Shown here in pieces: positions 48,809 through 57,654 of a DNA stretch of 61,103 nt. The stretch is taken from contig DASYJY010000211.1 of assembly GCA_035995985.1 (NCBI GenBank), forward strand, positions 1-61,103. Direction: 5' to 3'. Within the stretch, counting starts at the first letter, position 1, and each line of letters opens with the position of its first letter. The DNA comes from JADGNZ01 sp035995985 (lineage in GTDB: Bacteria > Acidobacteriota > Thermoanaerobaculia > Gp7-AA8). Under the pieces are notes generated by a model. That model made no database searches and had not been told where the DNA came from. It was given only the letters and a program-made list of their open reading frames with translations. Made by a program: the position numbers and the translations under genes.

Positions 48809-48884
48809 CGCGCGTTGACCCACTTCACTCCGAATTTACATCCAGTGCATTTGCACTTCGGACGCGGTCCGTACCCTGCACGGG

Positions 48885-49916
48885 ATGAAACTCAAGACGT
48901 TCGCAGTCCTTCTTTCGATCGCTCTCGCCGCGTGTCAGTCGAATGAATCGAAGACACCGACGGCCGCGGCTCCCATGACCATCAACGGTGCCGGCGCGAC
49001 TTTTCCCTATCCGATTTACTCGAAGTGGTTCGACGAGTATCAAAAGGCGCATCCCGATGTGCGTATCAACTACCAGTCGATCGGATCGGGCGGCGGCATC
49101 AAGCAGCTCACCGCGCAGACGGTCTTCTTCGGCGCCAGCGACGGACCGATGACCGACGCGCAGTTGAAAGCCGCGCCCGGCGCCGTCCTGCACTTCCCGA
49201 CAGTCCTCGGCGGCGTCGTTCCGGTCTACAACGTGACCGGCGTGACGCAGCCGCTGCGTTTCACCGGCGCCGTTCTCGCCGACATCTACCTCGGCAAGAT
49301 CACGAAGTGGAACGATGCCGCGATCGTAGCTGTGAATCCCGGCGTGAAGCTGCCGGCTGACGACATCGCCGTCGTTCATCGCTCCGACGGTTCAGGCACG
49401 ACCTATATCTTCTGCGACTTCCTTTCGAAGGTTTCGGCCGACTACAAATCGAAAGTCGGCGTGGCCACCTCGGTCAACTGGCCGGCCGGCGTCGGAGCGA
49501 AAGGCAATGAAGGCGTCTCCGGTCTCGTGCGCCAAACGCCGGGCGCGATCGGCTACGTCGAGCTGATTTACGCGCTGCAGAACAAGATGACGTACGGCTC
49601 AGTGCAGAACAAAGCCGGCCAGTTCGTCACCGCGTCGCTCGACTCCGTCACTGCCGCCGCGACCGGCGCCGCGATTCCGGACGACTTCCGCGTCTCCATC
49701 ACGAACGCTGACGGCGCGGCCGCGTATCCGATCGCATCGTTCACGTGGCTGCTGCTCTACGAACATCCGAAGGACGCCGCGCGCGGAAAGGCGATGGTCG
49801 ATTTCCTCAAATGGGCGCTCACCGACGGCCAGAAATTCGCGCCGTTGCTCGGCTATGCGCCGCTGCCGCAGCCGGTCGTCGCGAAAGAAATGCAGGCGCT
49901 CGGCAAGATTCAATGA
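48885..49916 (+). CDS. pstS: Phosphate ABC transporter substrate-binding lipoprotein PstS
   Basis: The 343-residue protein starts with a lipoprotein signal (KLKTFAVLLSIALAACQSNE, lipobox LAAC). The phosphate-site motifs are present: NGAGATFPYPIYSKWFDEYQ, YQSIGSGGGIKQLTAQTVFF, GASDGPM and VVHRSDGSGTTYIFCDFLSK. It binds phosphate in the periplasm for PstCAB. The 76 bp ahead of the gene contain no clear pair of CTGTCAT-like Pho boxes by eye. Confidence 0.96.
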   Translation: MKLKTFAVLLSIALAACQSNESKTPTAAAPMTINGAGATFPYPIYSKWFDEYQKAHPDVRINYQSIGSGGGIKQLTAQTVFFGASDGPMTDAQLKAAPGAVLHFPTVLGGVVPVYNVTGVTQPLRFTGAVLADIYLGKITKWNDAAIVAVNPGVKLPADDIAVVHRSDGSGTTYIFCDFLSKVSADYKSKVGVATSVNWPAGVGAKGNEGVSGLVRQTPGAIGYVELIYALQNKMTYGSVQNKAGQFVTASLDSVTAAATGAAIPDDFRVSITNADGAAAYPIASFTWLLLYEHPKDAARGKAMVDFLKWALTDGQKFAPLLGYAPLPQPVVAKEMQALGKIQ

Positions 49917-50830
49917 CGCGTTCCTCCGACGACCGCAGCTTCCGGATCGGCACGGGCGCCTTCGCGGCGCTCGTGCTGTTGATCGTCGCCGGCATCGCCT
50001 TCGAGCTGACGCGCCAGTCGACGCTCTCGATCACGAAGTTCGGCCTCAAGTTCTGGACCACGAAAGTCTGGGATCCGGTCTCCGGCGATTTCGGAGCGCT
50101 CCCATTCATCTGGGGCACGCTGTACTCGTCGATTCTGGCGCTGCTCGTGGCGACGCCGATCGCGCTCGGAATCGCCATCTTCATCTCCGAGCTGTCGCCG
50201 CGAATGCTGCGTCAGCCGCTGGCGTATCTCACCGAATTGCTCGCGGCGATCCCATCGATCGTCTACGGGCTCTGGGGAATCTTCGTGCTCGTCCCGATTG
50301 TGCGCAAAGTCGAAATCGCCATGGGCGCGAAGCCGGCCCTCGGCGTCGGCATGCTGGCCGCGGCGCTGATTCTGGCGGTGATGGTGATTCCGTTCACGTC
50401 ATCCGTCGCGCGCGAAATCCTCAAGAACGTTCCGACCACGCAACGCGAAGCCGCCTACGCCCTCGGTGCGACGCGCTGGGAAGCGATCAAGGTCGCCATC
50501 GGCTTCGGACGCACAGGCATCATCGGCGCGGTCATGCTCGGATTCGGCCGCGCCCTCGGCGAGACGATGGCCGTGACGATGGTCATCGGCAACTCGCCGC
50601 AGATTTCGGCGTCGCTCTTCAAGCCGCAGTACACGATGGCCGCGGTCATCGCGAATGAGTTCACCGAAGCGGCGGATGAGTTGTATCTGCACGCGCTGAT
50701 CGAGATCGGATTGCTGCTCTTCATCATCACCGTCGGCGTCAACTTGCTTTCGCGGCTGCTGATCTGGTCGACGAAACGGCGCGCGGTGACGACGGTGATT
50801 GCGCCGGTGGTGGCCGAGGTGGCGGCGTGA
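49913..50830 (+). CDS. pstC: Phosphate ABC transporter permease PstC
   Basis: The 305-residue permease starts at the ATG overlapping the pstS stop (ATGA). It has six membrane helices and the inner-membrane-component loop GATRWEAIKVAIGFGRTGII followed by RALGETMAVTMVIGN, the EAA-like ATPase contact of PstC. It forms the channel with PstA. Confidence 0.95.
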   Translation: MTRSSDDRSFRIGTGAFAALVLLIVAGIAFELTRQSTLSITKFGLKFWTTKVWDPVSGDFGALPFIWGTLYSSILALLVATPIALGIAIFISELSPRMLRQPLAYLTELLAAIPSIVYGLWGIFVLVPIVRKVEIAMGAKPALGVGMLAAALILAVMVIPFTSSVAREILKNVPTTQREAAYALGATRWEAIKVAIGFGRTGIIGAVMLGFGRALGETMAVTMVIGNSPQISASLFKPQYTMAAVIANEFTEAADELYLHALIEIGLLLFIITVGVNLLSRLLIWSTKRRAVTTVIAPVVAEVAA

Positions 50831-51674
50831 CGGCGAATCTGCGGCGGAGGAAGATTTACTCGAGGATCTTTGAGACGCTGTGCGCGCTCGCGGTCATCGT
50901 GGCACTCATTCCGCTGGCGATGATCCTCTTCTACGTCATCAAGGAAGGCTTCGGCGCGCTCAACCTCGACTTCTTCACGAAGATGCCGAAGCCGGTCGGC
51001 GAGAGCGGCGGCGGCATGGCCAACGCCATCGCCGGCACGCTGATCCTGATCGGCATCGCTGCGGCGTTCGCGGTGCCGGTGGGTTGCCTTTGTGGCATCC
51101 ACCTCTCCGAATATCCGGGAACGAAATTCTCCTCGGTCGTTCGCTTCGCCGCCGATGTTCTGAACGGCGTGCCGTCGATCGTGGTCGGCATCTTCGCGTA
51201 CGGCATCCTCGTGCTGCCGGTGAAACGCTTCAGCGCGATCGCCGGGGGCGTAGCCCTCGGCCTGCTGATGATTCCGATCGTCGTGCGGACGACGGAAGAG
51301 TTGCTTCGTCTCGTGCCCGGGGGCCTTCGCGAAGGAGCGCTGGCCCTCGGCGCCACGCGCGGCCGCGCGGTCTTCAGCGTCATCGTCCCCGCCGCGCTGC
51401 CCGGCATCCTCACCGGCATCCTCGTCGCGCTCGCGCGCGTGGCCGGCGAAACCGCGCCGCTCCTCTTCACCGCATTCAACAACCGCTTTTGGTCGACCAG
51501 CCTCACGCAGCCGATCGCGTCGCTGACGGTGCAGGTTTTTACATACGCGATCTCTCCGTACGACGACTGGCACCGGCAGGCGTGGGCCGGCGCGTTCCTG
51601 CTCGTGATGATGATTCTGACGCTGTCGATTCTGGCCCGCCTGGCGGTCCGCCGCCTCGAAAGGATGAACCGCTC

Positions 51675-51678
<4 letters not shown>
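50827..51678 (+). CDS. pstA: Phosphate ABC transporter permease PstA
   Basis: The 283-residue permease starts at GTG 50827, overlapping the pstC stop. It has about six helices and the contact loop LGATRGRAVFSVIVPAALPG, followed by ALARVAGETAPLLFTAFNN, typical of PstA. It pairs with PstC. Confidence 0.95.
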
Positions 51679-52496
<818 letters not shown>

Positions 52497-52497
52497 G

Positions 52498-53169
52498 ATG
52501 CAACGCCATTTCGACAAAGATATCGATGAGCTGAAACACCTCCTCCTGCGCATGGGTGCAATGGTGGAGGACGCCATGGCGCGCTCGATCCGCGCGCTGC
52601 TGGAGCGCGATACCGCCCTCGCCAACGAAGTCATCGCCCGCGACGATGAGATCGACCGCATGGAGATCGTCATCGATCAGAAGACGATCGAGCTGATCGC
52701 CATCATGCAGCCGACGGCCAGCGACCTCCGCTTCGTTGCCACGATCATGAAGATCACTCCGGAACTTGAGCGCATCGCTGATCTGGCACAGGACGTCTGC
52801 GAGCGCGCCATCGAGCTCAATCGCGAGCCGATGCTCAAGCCGGTCTCCGACCTCCCGCGCCTCGCGCTCGACGCGCAGGCGATGGTCCGCGACGCGCTCG
52901 ATGCCTTCGTCCGCGGCGACGCCGCGCTGGCGCGCCGCGTGATCGCGCAGGACGACAACGTCGACGCCCTCACCGAAAGCTCGTTCCGCAATCTGCTGAC
53001 GTACATGCTCGAAGACGCGCGCAACATCTCGTCGGCCATTCGTTTGACCTTCATCGGCAAGTACTTCGAGCGCATGGCCGACGGCGCCACGAACATCTGC
53101 GAGATGGTGGTCTACCTCGTGGAAGGAAAAATGATCAAGCACACGGCCCTGGCCGCGGCGGACGAATGA
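52498..53169 (+). CDS. phoU: Phosphate signalling protein PhoU
   Basis: The 223-residue all-helical protein starts one base after the pstB stop. It carries the two PhoU repeats: LIAIMQPTASDLRFVATIMK with ELERIADLAQDVCERAI, and later SAIRLTFIGKYFERMADGAT with NICEMVVYLVEG. PhoU links the Pst transporter with PhoR and prevents runaway phosphate uptake. It overlaps phoB by four bases. Confidence 0.95.
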   Translation: MQRHFDKDIDELKHLLLRMGAMVEDAMARSIRALLERDTALANEVIARDDEIDRMEIVIDQKTIELIAIMQPTASDLRFVATIMKITPELERIADLAQDVCERAIELNREPMLKPVSDLPRLALDAQAMVRDALDAFVRGDAALARRVIAQDDNVDALTESSFRNLLTYMLEDARNISSAIRLTFIGKYFERMADGATNICEMVVYLVEGKMIKHTALAAADE

Positions 53170-53849
53170 CGAAGATCGCCCTGATCGAAGACGACGCCGA
53201 CATCGCCTTCACCGTCCGCCTGAACCTCGAGCGCGAAAACTATCGCGTGACGGTGTACGCGGACGGCCACGAAGGCCTGGTCGCCGTGCAGGGCGGCGGC
53301 TTCGATTTCGTGATCCTCGATCTCAATCTTCCCGACGTCGACGGCCTCACCATCTGCCGCGAACTGCGCCGCGATCCGCTCACGACGTCGATCCCGATCC
53401 TGATGCTCACCGCGCGCGGATCCGAACGCGACCGCATCACCGGCCTCGAGCTCGGCGCCGACGATTACCTCGTCAAACCGTTCGCCATCCGCGAGTTGAC
53501 CGCGCGCGTCGCCGCAATCCTGCGCCGCACGCAGAAACCTTCCACCGACGTCTCCGGCTACGACGACGGCGAGCTGCGCATCGATGAAAAAGCCTTCCGC
53601 GTCTACCACCTCGGCAACGAAGTGAAGCTCGCGAAGAAAGAGCTCGAACTGCTCCTGCTCCTCGTCCGCAACCGCGGCTCCGTCGTCTCGCGCGACCGCA
53701 TCCTGTCCGAGGTCTGGCAGATGAGCGATGACGTCGAGACGAGGACGGTCGATGCGCACATCCGCAATCTCCGGAAGAAGATCGCCACTGAGCGGATTAC
53801 GACGGTGGTCGGTTTTGGATACCGCTACGATCCGCCACTGTCATCCTGA
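53166..53849 (+). CDS. phoB: Phosphate response regulator PhoB
   Basis: The 227-residue OmpR-class regulator has a receiver (MTKIALIEDDADIAFTVRLN, phospho-Asp in FVILDLNLPDVDGLTICREL, Lys in GADDYLVKPFAIRELTARVA) and a winged-helix DNA-binding domain (LAKKELELLLLLVRNRGSVV, then TVDAHIRNLRKKIATERITT). The final residues PPLSS and the TGA stop come from the 5' end of a dispersed repeat that begins at 53839, so the native C-terminus may have been altered. It activates Pho genes when phosphate is scarce. The assignment rests on the pst-phoU-phoB-phoR order. Confidence 0.93.
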   Translation: MTKIALIEDDADIAFTVRLNLERENYRVTVYADGHEGLVAVQGGGFDFVILDLNLPDVDGLTICRELRRDPLTTSIPILMLTARGSERDRITGLELGADDYLVKPFAIRELTARVAAILRRTQKPSTDVSGYDDGELRIDEKAFRVYHLGNEVKLAKKELELLLLLVRNRGSVVSRDRILSEVWQMSDDVETRTVDAHIRNLRKKIATERITTVVGFGYRYDPPLSS

Positions 53850-53908
53850 GCCGCCAAAGGCGTTGGAGCGCGAAGCGCGGAACGCCGAAGGACGGTCGAA
53901 GGACCCCC
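53839..53908 (+). repeat. Dispersed GTCATCCTGAG repeat, overlapping the end of phoB
   Basis: TGTCATCCTGAGCCGCC through GGTCGAAGGACCCCC matches the forward copy at 21372-21436 and the reverse copy at 21484-21553. Its own TGA is the phoB stop. Confidence 0.85.
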
Positions 53909-53983
53909 AGTTGAAACCCAGAAAGGGTGGGGGACGAAGCAAGCTGAGACGAATGACCCGACCCATCCATCCTCACCTGAGCA

Positions 53984-54202
53984 CGGCCGCGCGCGGAGGC
54001 GCGCTGGACAATGCAGCCCCGCGCTCGGCGCGGGGTAAACGAGTGTCAATGACATTTGTGACCGCGGAGGCGGCCACTAGAAAATGTTCGCGCCGCGCGA
54101 GATCTTGTAACGGCCGCCTCCGCGGCCGCGCATCCACGACCGCGCCCCTACCCCGCGCCGAGCGCGGGGCTGGATTGTCTAGCGCGCCGCCGCGCGCGAC
54201 CG
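53984..54202. repeat. 219-bp foldback element between phoB and phoR
   Basis: Arms of 54 bases (53984-54037 and 54149-54202) match in inverted orientation at 50 of 54 positions, sharing CAGCCCCGCGCTCGGCGCGG. A second perfect 14-bp pair (CCGCGGAGGCGGCC at 54062-54075, GGCCGCCTCCGCGG at 54112-54125) lies inside, and each arm holds a small GCGCTCGGCGCG-type dyad. It looks like a MITE-like element or a very stable RNA hairpin that would separate phoB from phoR in the operon. The 376-bp gap between the genes contains no reading frame with support. Confidence 0.85.
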
Positions 54203-54225
54203 TCAACCTGCCGCTCCGGTAAAAC

Positions 54226-55473
54226 ATGATCGCCCTCACCATCATCGCAATCGTCGTCGCCGGAGCCGCCATCCTCTTCGCCCTCCTCTGGACGCGCACC
54301 CGCGCCGACATCGCCCGCCTCTCCGACCGCCTCGGCCGCCCGGATGGCGAAGCCTCCGCATCGCTCGACGTCGACTCCTTCGGCGCGCTCGACGAAATCG
54401 CTTCGCGCTTCTACCGCTCGCGAACGGACCTCGCCCGCCAACTCTCCGGCGCCGAATTTCAGAACGCGCTGCTGCAACAGATCATGAACGGCATGGGCGA
54501 AGGCGTCCTGGCGATCGATCGTCAGCGCCGCGTCGTCCTGGCCAACCGCCGCTTCGCCGAAATGTTCACGCTGCAGCCGGGCTTCGTCGGCCAGCCGCTG
54601 GCCAGCATCCTTCGCAACCAGTCGATCCTCTCCGGACTTGATGAAGCACTCGCCGACCGCGCCGACTCCGCCAGCCGCTTCTCCATCCGCAGCGGCATCG
54701 AAGAGCGCCAGATCGAAATGCGCGCCTTCCCGCTCCCGTCGCACGACCTCGCCGCCGTCGCTCTCTTCATCGATGTCACGCACGTCGAGCGCCTCGAAGA
54801 GCTCCGCCGCGAATTCATCGCCGACTTCTCCCACGAAGTCCGCACGCCGCTGGCCGCACTGAAGTCCGCCGTCGAAACATTCGAATTCGACCGCGGCCTC
54901 CTCACCGGCGATCAGGAAGCGCAGCTCCGCCGTATCATGTCCCGCCAGCTCGCCAGACTCGAACGCCTCGCGCAGGACCTATCGGAGCTCAGTCACATCG
55001 AAGCCGGCGACCTCAGTCTGGAGCGCACGGACATCGACTTACGCCGCCTCCTCGAAGACCTCTGCGAAGATTTCCGCGACCGCGCCTCGGCGAAAAACCT
55101 CCGCTTAGGCATCACTGGCGAAGGCGCCCACGTCCACGGCGACGCCATGCGCCTCCAGCAAGCGTTCGCCAACCTCCTCGACAACGCCATCAAATACGGC
55201 GGCGAAGACGCCACGATCGACATCGACGTCTCATCAACCTCGGACCGCGGCATCGTCCGCATCACCGACCACGGCGAAGGGATACCTGCCGAAGAACGCG
55301 ACCGAATCTTCCGCCGCTTCTACCGCATCGACAAAAGCCGCTCCCAGGAAATCGCCGGAACCGGCCTCGGCCTCGCCATCACCAAACACCTCATTCTCCA
55401 GCACCGGGGCAACATCGAAGTGGAGGGTGCAATCGGCGACGGCGCGACATTCATCGTGACGCTTCCGAAGTGA
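54226..55473 (+). CDS. phoR: Phosphate sensor histidine kinase PhoR
   Basis: The 415-residue kinase has one N-terminal membrane helix (IALTIIAIVVAGAAILFALL), a PAS domain at about 80-190 (LAIDRQRRVVLANRRFAEMF), HisKA with His203 (FSHEVRTPLAALKSAVETFE) and an ATPase domain (FANLLDNAIKYGGEDATIDI, ITDHGEGIPAEERDRIFRRF, GTGLGLAITKHLILQHRGNI). One helix, PAS and no periplasmic domain is the PhoR plan. It is separated from phoB by the repeats described, but no other kinase is near. Confidence 0.92.
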   Translation: MIALTIIAIVVAGAAILFALLWTRTRADIARLSDRLGRPDGEASASLDVDSFGALDEIASRFYRSRTDLARQLSGAEFQNALLQQIMNGMGEGVLAIDRQRRVVLANRRFAEMFTLQPGFVGQPLASILRNQSILSGLDEALADRADSASRFSIRSGIEERQIEMRAFPLPSHDLAAVALFIDVTHVERLEELRREFIADFSHEVRTPLAALKSAVETFEFDRGLLTGDQEAQLRRIMSRQLARLERLAQDLSELSHIEAGDLSLERTDIDLRRLLEDLCEDFRDRASAKNLRLGITGEGAHVHGDAMRLQQAFANLLDNAIKYGGEDATIDIDVSSTSDRGIVRITDHGEGIPAEERDRIFRRFYRIDKSRSQEIAGTGLGLAITKHLILQHRGNIEVEGAIGDGATFIVTLPK

Positions 55474-55531
55474 TTCGCTACAATCCTCATTCGGCGGCAA
55501 CCAGCGCCTAACCTCCTGAGACCTTTCCCAG

Positions 55532-55593
55532 CGAAGGTCCACCGCGGAGGCAAAGGGGGACGGACCCTCGGGTTTGGGACTTGCGGACCTTCG
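55532..55593. repeat. Short inverted repeat in the leader of the DUF4287 gene
   Basis: CGAAGGTCC (55532-55540) and GGACCTTCG (55585-55593) flank a G-rich 44-base loop. It lies 58 bp past phoR and 58 bp before the next ATG and could end the pho transcript or form a leader structure. Confidence 0.45.
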
Positions 55594-55651
55594 TTCGAGG
55601 GCTTCGTTGCTGGGGGCGGATGCTCGCGAACTGAACGAAGGAGATTTCGCG

Positions 55652-56311
55652 ATGACTCAGCAGAAAGATTTCAAGCGCGTCGTTCGTGCGCGCATGCAGA
55701 AGACGGGCGAGTCGTACACCATCGCCCGGCTCCATCTCGTCAAAAAGCAGGATACGCCGCCTCCCGACTACGCGGCGCTGGCGAGGCTCAGCGATGAGTC
55801 GGTGAAAAAAGCGACCGGCCGCGCATGGGCGATGTGGGTCGCGCTGCTCGACAAAGCGGATGCGAAAGAGATGTCGCATCCCGCGCTGACGAAGCACATT
55901 CGCGCGACGTACGACACGCCGTCGTGGTGGACGCAGATGGTGGCGGTCGGCTACGAGCGCATTCGCGGGTTGCGCGCGCAGGGGCAACAGCGCAGCGGAG
56001 ACTGGTCGATCTCGAAGAGCAAGACCGTCGGCGTTCCGTTGGCGAAGTTGTATGCGGCGTTCAACGCACGCGGTCGCGCGAAGTGGATGGATGGCATCAA
56101 GTTGACCGTACGCGGCGCGACGCCGAACAAGTCGATGCGCCTTCGTTGGGAGGACGGCTCGCCGATCGACGTCGGCTTCATGGCCAAGGGCGAGTCGAAG
56201 AGTCAGGTCGCGCTGGAACATCGCAAGCTGGCCTCGAAGGCCGAGGCCAATGGCATGCGTGCGTTCTGGACGGAGCGCCTCAACGCGCTCGCGGCGATGT
56301 TGAAACCGTAG
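55652..56311 (+). CDS. DUF4287 plus SRPBCC-type protein
   Basis: The 219-residue protein starts at ATG 55652, nine bases after AAGGAG. The N-terminus reads KRVVRARMQKTGESYTIARL. Residues about 60-125 (MSHPALTKHIRATYDTPSWW, then VGYERIRGLRAQGQQRSGDW and SISKSKTVGVPLAKLYAAF) match DUF4287. The C-terminus (AKWMDGIKLTVRG, LRWEDGSPIDVGFMAKGESK, SQVALEHRKLASKAEANGMR) follows the START/AHSA1-like pattern. Such proteins are common, monocistronic and uncharacterised; a ligand-binding role is likely from the fold. Confidence 0.75.
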   Translation: MTQQKDFKRVVRARMQKTGESYTIARLHLVKKQDTPPPDYAALARLSDESVKKATGRAWAMWVALLDKADAKEMSHPALTKHIRATYDTPSWWTQMVAVGYERIRGLRAQGQQRSGDWSISKSKTVGVPLAKLYAAFNARGRAKWMDGIKLTVRGATPNKSMRLRWEDGSPIDVGFMAKGESKSQVALEHRKLASKAEANGMRAFWTERLNALAAMLKP

Positions 56312-56353
56312 CGTCTCCGCTGGTGCCGCCGCGCGGCGGCACCAGCATTCGCG

Positions 56354-56752
56354 TCAACCGGTGTAGACCGTGCCCTCTTCGACGAAGCAGAGCGGATTTC
56401 CCCACGGATCGACGGCGTAGAACGACCGCTCGCCCCACGGTCGCACAACGATGCCGCCGCCCGGCGCGTCGTGAACGGATTCCTGCGACAGGCATCCGAG
56501 TTCCTTCGCGCGTACGAAGGCTGCATCGAGATCGCGCACCGTGAAATAGAGCGCCTTCGCCGCCGTGTGCGGACTGCCGACCGACGACACGTCGATCACG
56601 GAGAGCGTCACCGGACCGCACTCGAAGTAGCTGCGCGCGCCCGGCTGCTTCCGTCCCTGAACGCCGAGCAACGTCGAATAGAAGGTGATCGCTTCTTCGA
56701 GGTTGCCCACTTCGACGTTGAGTCTGAAAAACTGCGGTACATCGTCATTCAT
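56354..56752 (-). CDS. VOC-family (glyoxalase/bleomycin-resistance-like) protein
   Basis: The 132-residue protein reads FFRLNVEVGNLEEAITFYST, LLGVQGRKQPGARSYFECGP, KALYFTVRDLDAAFVRAKEL and ERSFYAVDPWGNPLCFVEEG, a full two-module VOC fold ending in the metal-site Glu. It lies 16 bp after an ArsR-type regulator gene, so it is probably induced by the compound it handles. Related proteins linked to ArsR genes include CadI/ArsI-type lyases, but their Cys motif is not evident here. Confidence 0.82.
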   Translation of the reverse strand: MNDDVPQFFRLNVEVGNLEEAITFYSTLLGVQGRKQPGARSYFECGPVTLSVIDVSSVGSPHTAAKALYFTVRDLDAAFVRAKELGCLSQESVHDAPGGGIVVRPWGERSFYAVDPWGNPLCFVEEGTVYTG

Positions 56753-56768
56753 CGTCGTCCTCTTTCTG

Positions 56769-57071
56769 TTATGGCTTCTTGAAAAAATGGCTGAGCCAGT
56801 CGTTGACCAGCTTCAGCCGCTTCGGTTCGATTCGATAGATGCGCATGCGGCCTTGCCGTTCGTGCGTGAGCAGGCCGGCCGCTTCGAGCACCTGCAGATG
56901 CCGCGTTGTGGTCTGCCATGCGTGCGAGAACACCGACGCGATCTCACCGGCGGTCATCGATCCGCCGTTGAAGTAGACGGCCATCAGCACCCTGCGCCGC
57001 GCCGCGTGCGAGAGAGCGCTGAAGACGGCCTCGTACGCATCCAGCTTCCCTTTCGACTCCTGTTTCGGCAT
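56769..57071 (-). CDS. ArsR-family winged-helix regulator
   Basis: The 100-residue protein starts at ATG 57071 (MPKQESKGKLDAYEAVFSAL). The winged helix is SHAARRRVLMAVYFNGGSMT, AGEIASVFSHAWQTTTRHLQ and VLEAAGLLTHERQGRMRIYR. No CVC-type metal site is visible. It belongs to the group that controls SRPBCC or VOC genes and precedes such a gene in an operon. It probably represses its own promoter near 57100, where ATTCAGC-like repeats occur. Confidence 0.85.
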   Translation of the reverse strand: MPKQESKGKLDAYEAVFSALSHAARRRVLMAVYFNGGSMTAGEIASVFSHAWQTTTRHLQVLEAAGLLTHERQGRMRIYRIEPKRLKLVNDWLSHFFKKP

Positions 57072-57172
57072 CGGACGACATTCAGCCACGCGGCTGAATG
57101 TTTGTCAACGATATTCAGCATGCCAGCTGAACATCGAGAATCAGCGCCCCTCTTCCAAAGGCGAGTCGAAGA

Positions 57173-57631
57173 TCAGGTCGCGCGGCGCATCGCAATGAGA
57201 GCAACGCTGCCGAGAGCCAGTGTCAGTAGAGCCAGCATCGTCCGTGAAAGCGCCGGCACCGCCTGCACCAACGCGAAAGAAACGTTCGTCGTCACGTTGC
57301 ACGTGAGATTCAAAAGCGGCGGGTTCGCCGACGACTGCACCGTCCCCGCCGGCGACACGATACTCATCGCATACGGGACGACCGCAGGCGCCAGGAAATC
57401 GGCGTCGCCGTTCACGTTAGTGATCAGGGTCTGTTCGATCGTACCGTCACCAAGCTGATCGAGTTGCACGGCCACACCGGGCCGCGCCGTTTCCCCGGGA
57501 TCGACGACACCATTCAGATTCGTATCGTTGAAAACGTGCACGTGAATCGTTCCGAAGCAGAACGCCCGCGCATTCGGTGCAGCAACCATGAACGTGAATA
57601 TGGCCATTGCTACGACGTAGCGACTGCGCAT
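57173..57631 (-). CDS. Secreted SdrD-type B-domain protein with IPTL-CTERM-like tail
   Basis: The 152-residue product starts at ATG 57631, or possibly 57640/57643. A signal peptide (MRSRYVVAMAIFTFMVAAPN) precedes a domain with HVHVFNDTNLNGVVDPGETA, RPGVAVQLDQLGDGT and NVNGDADFLAPAVVPYAMSI, the pattern of Ca-binding SdrD B-like repeats. The tail VPALSRTMLALLTLALGSVA ends in RRAT. This matches the tail of the giant protein at 23679 (P-A-L-S, hydrophobic helix, arginines), implying the same sorting enzyme. It follows the MFS gene by 23 bp on the same strand. Confidence 0.72.
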   Translation of the reverse strand: MRSRYVVAMAIFTFMVAAPNARAFCFGTIHVHVFNDTNLNGVVDPGETARPGVAVQLDQLGDGTIEQTLITNVNGDADFLAPAVVPYAMSIVSPAGTVQSSANPPLLNLTCNVTTNVSFALVQAVPALSRTMLALLTLALGSVALIAMRRAT

Positions 57632-57654
57632 GGCGCACATCATAGGCGCCTCGG

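Noticed and set aside
48809..48884. Pho box ahead of pstS
   Set aside because: No pair of CTGTCAT-like repeats at 11-bp spacing could be made out; weak TTTACAT/TGCATTT similarity is not enough.
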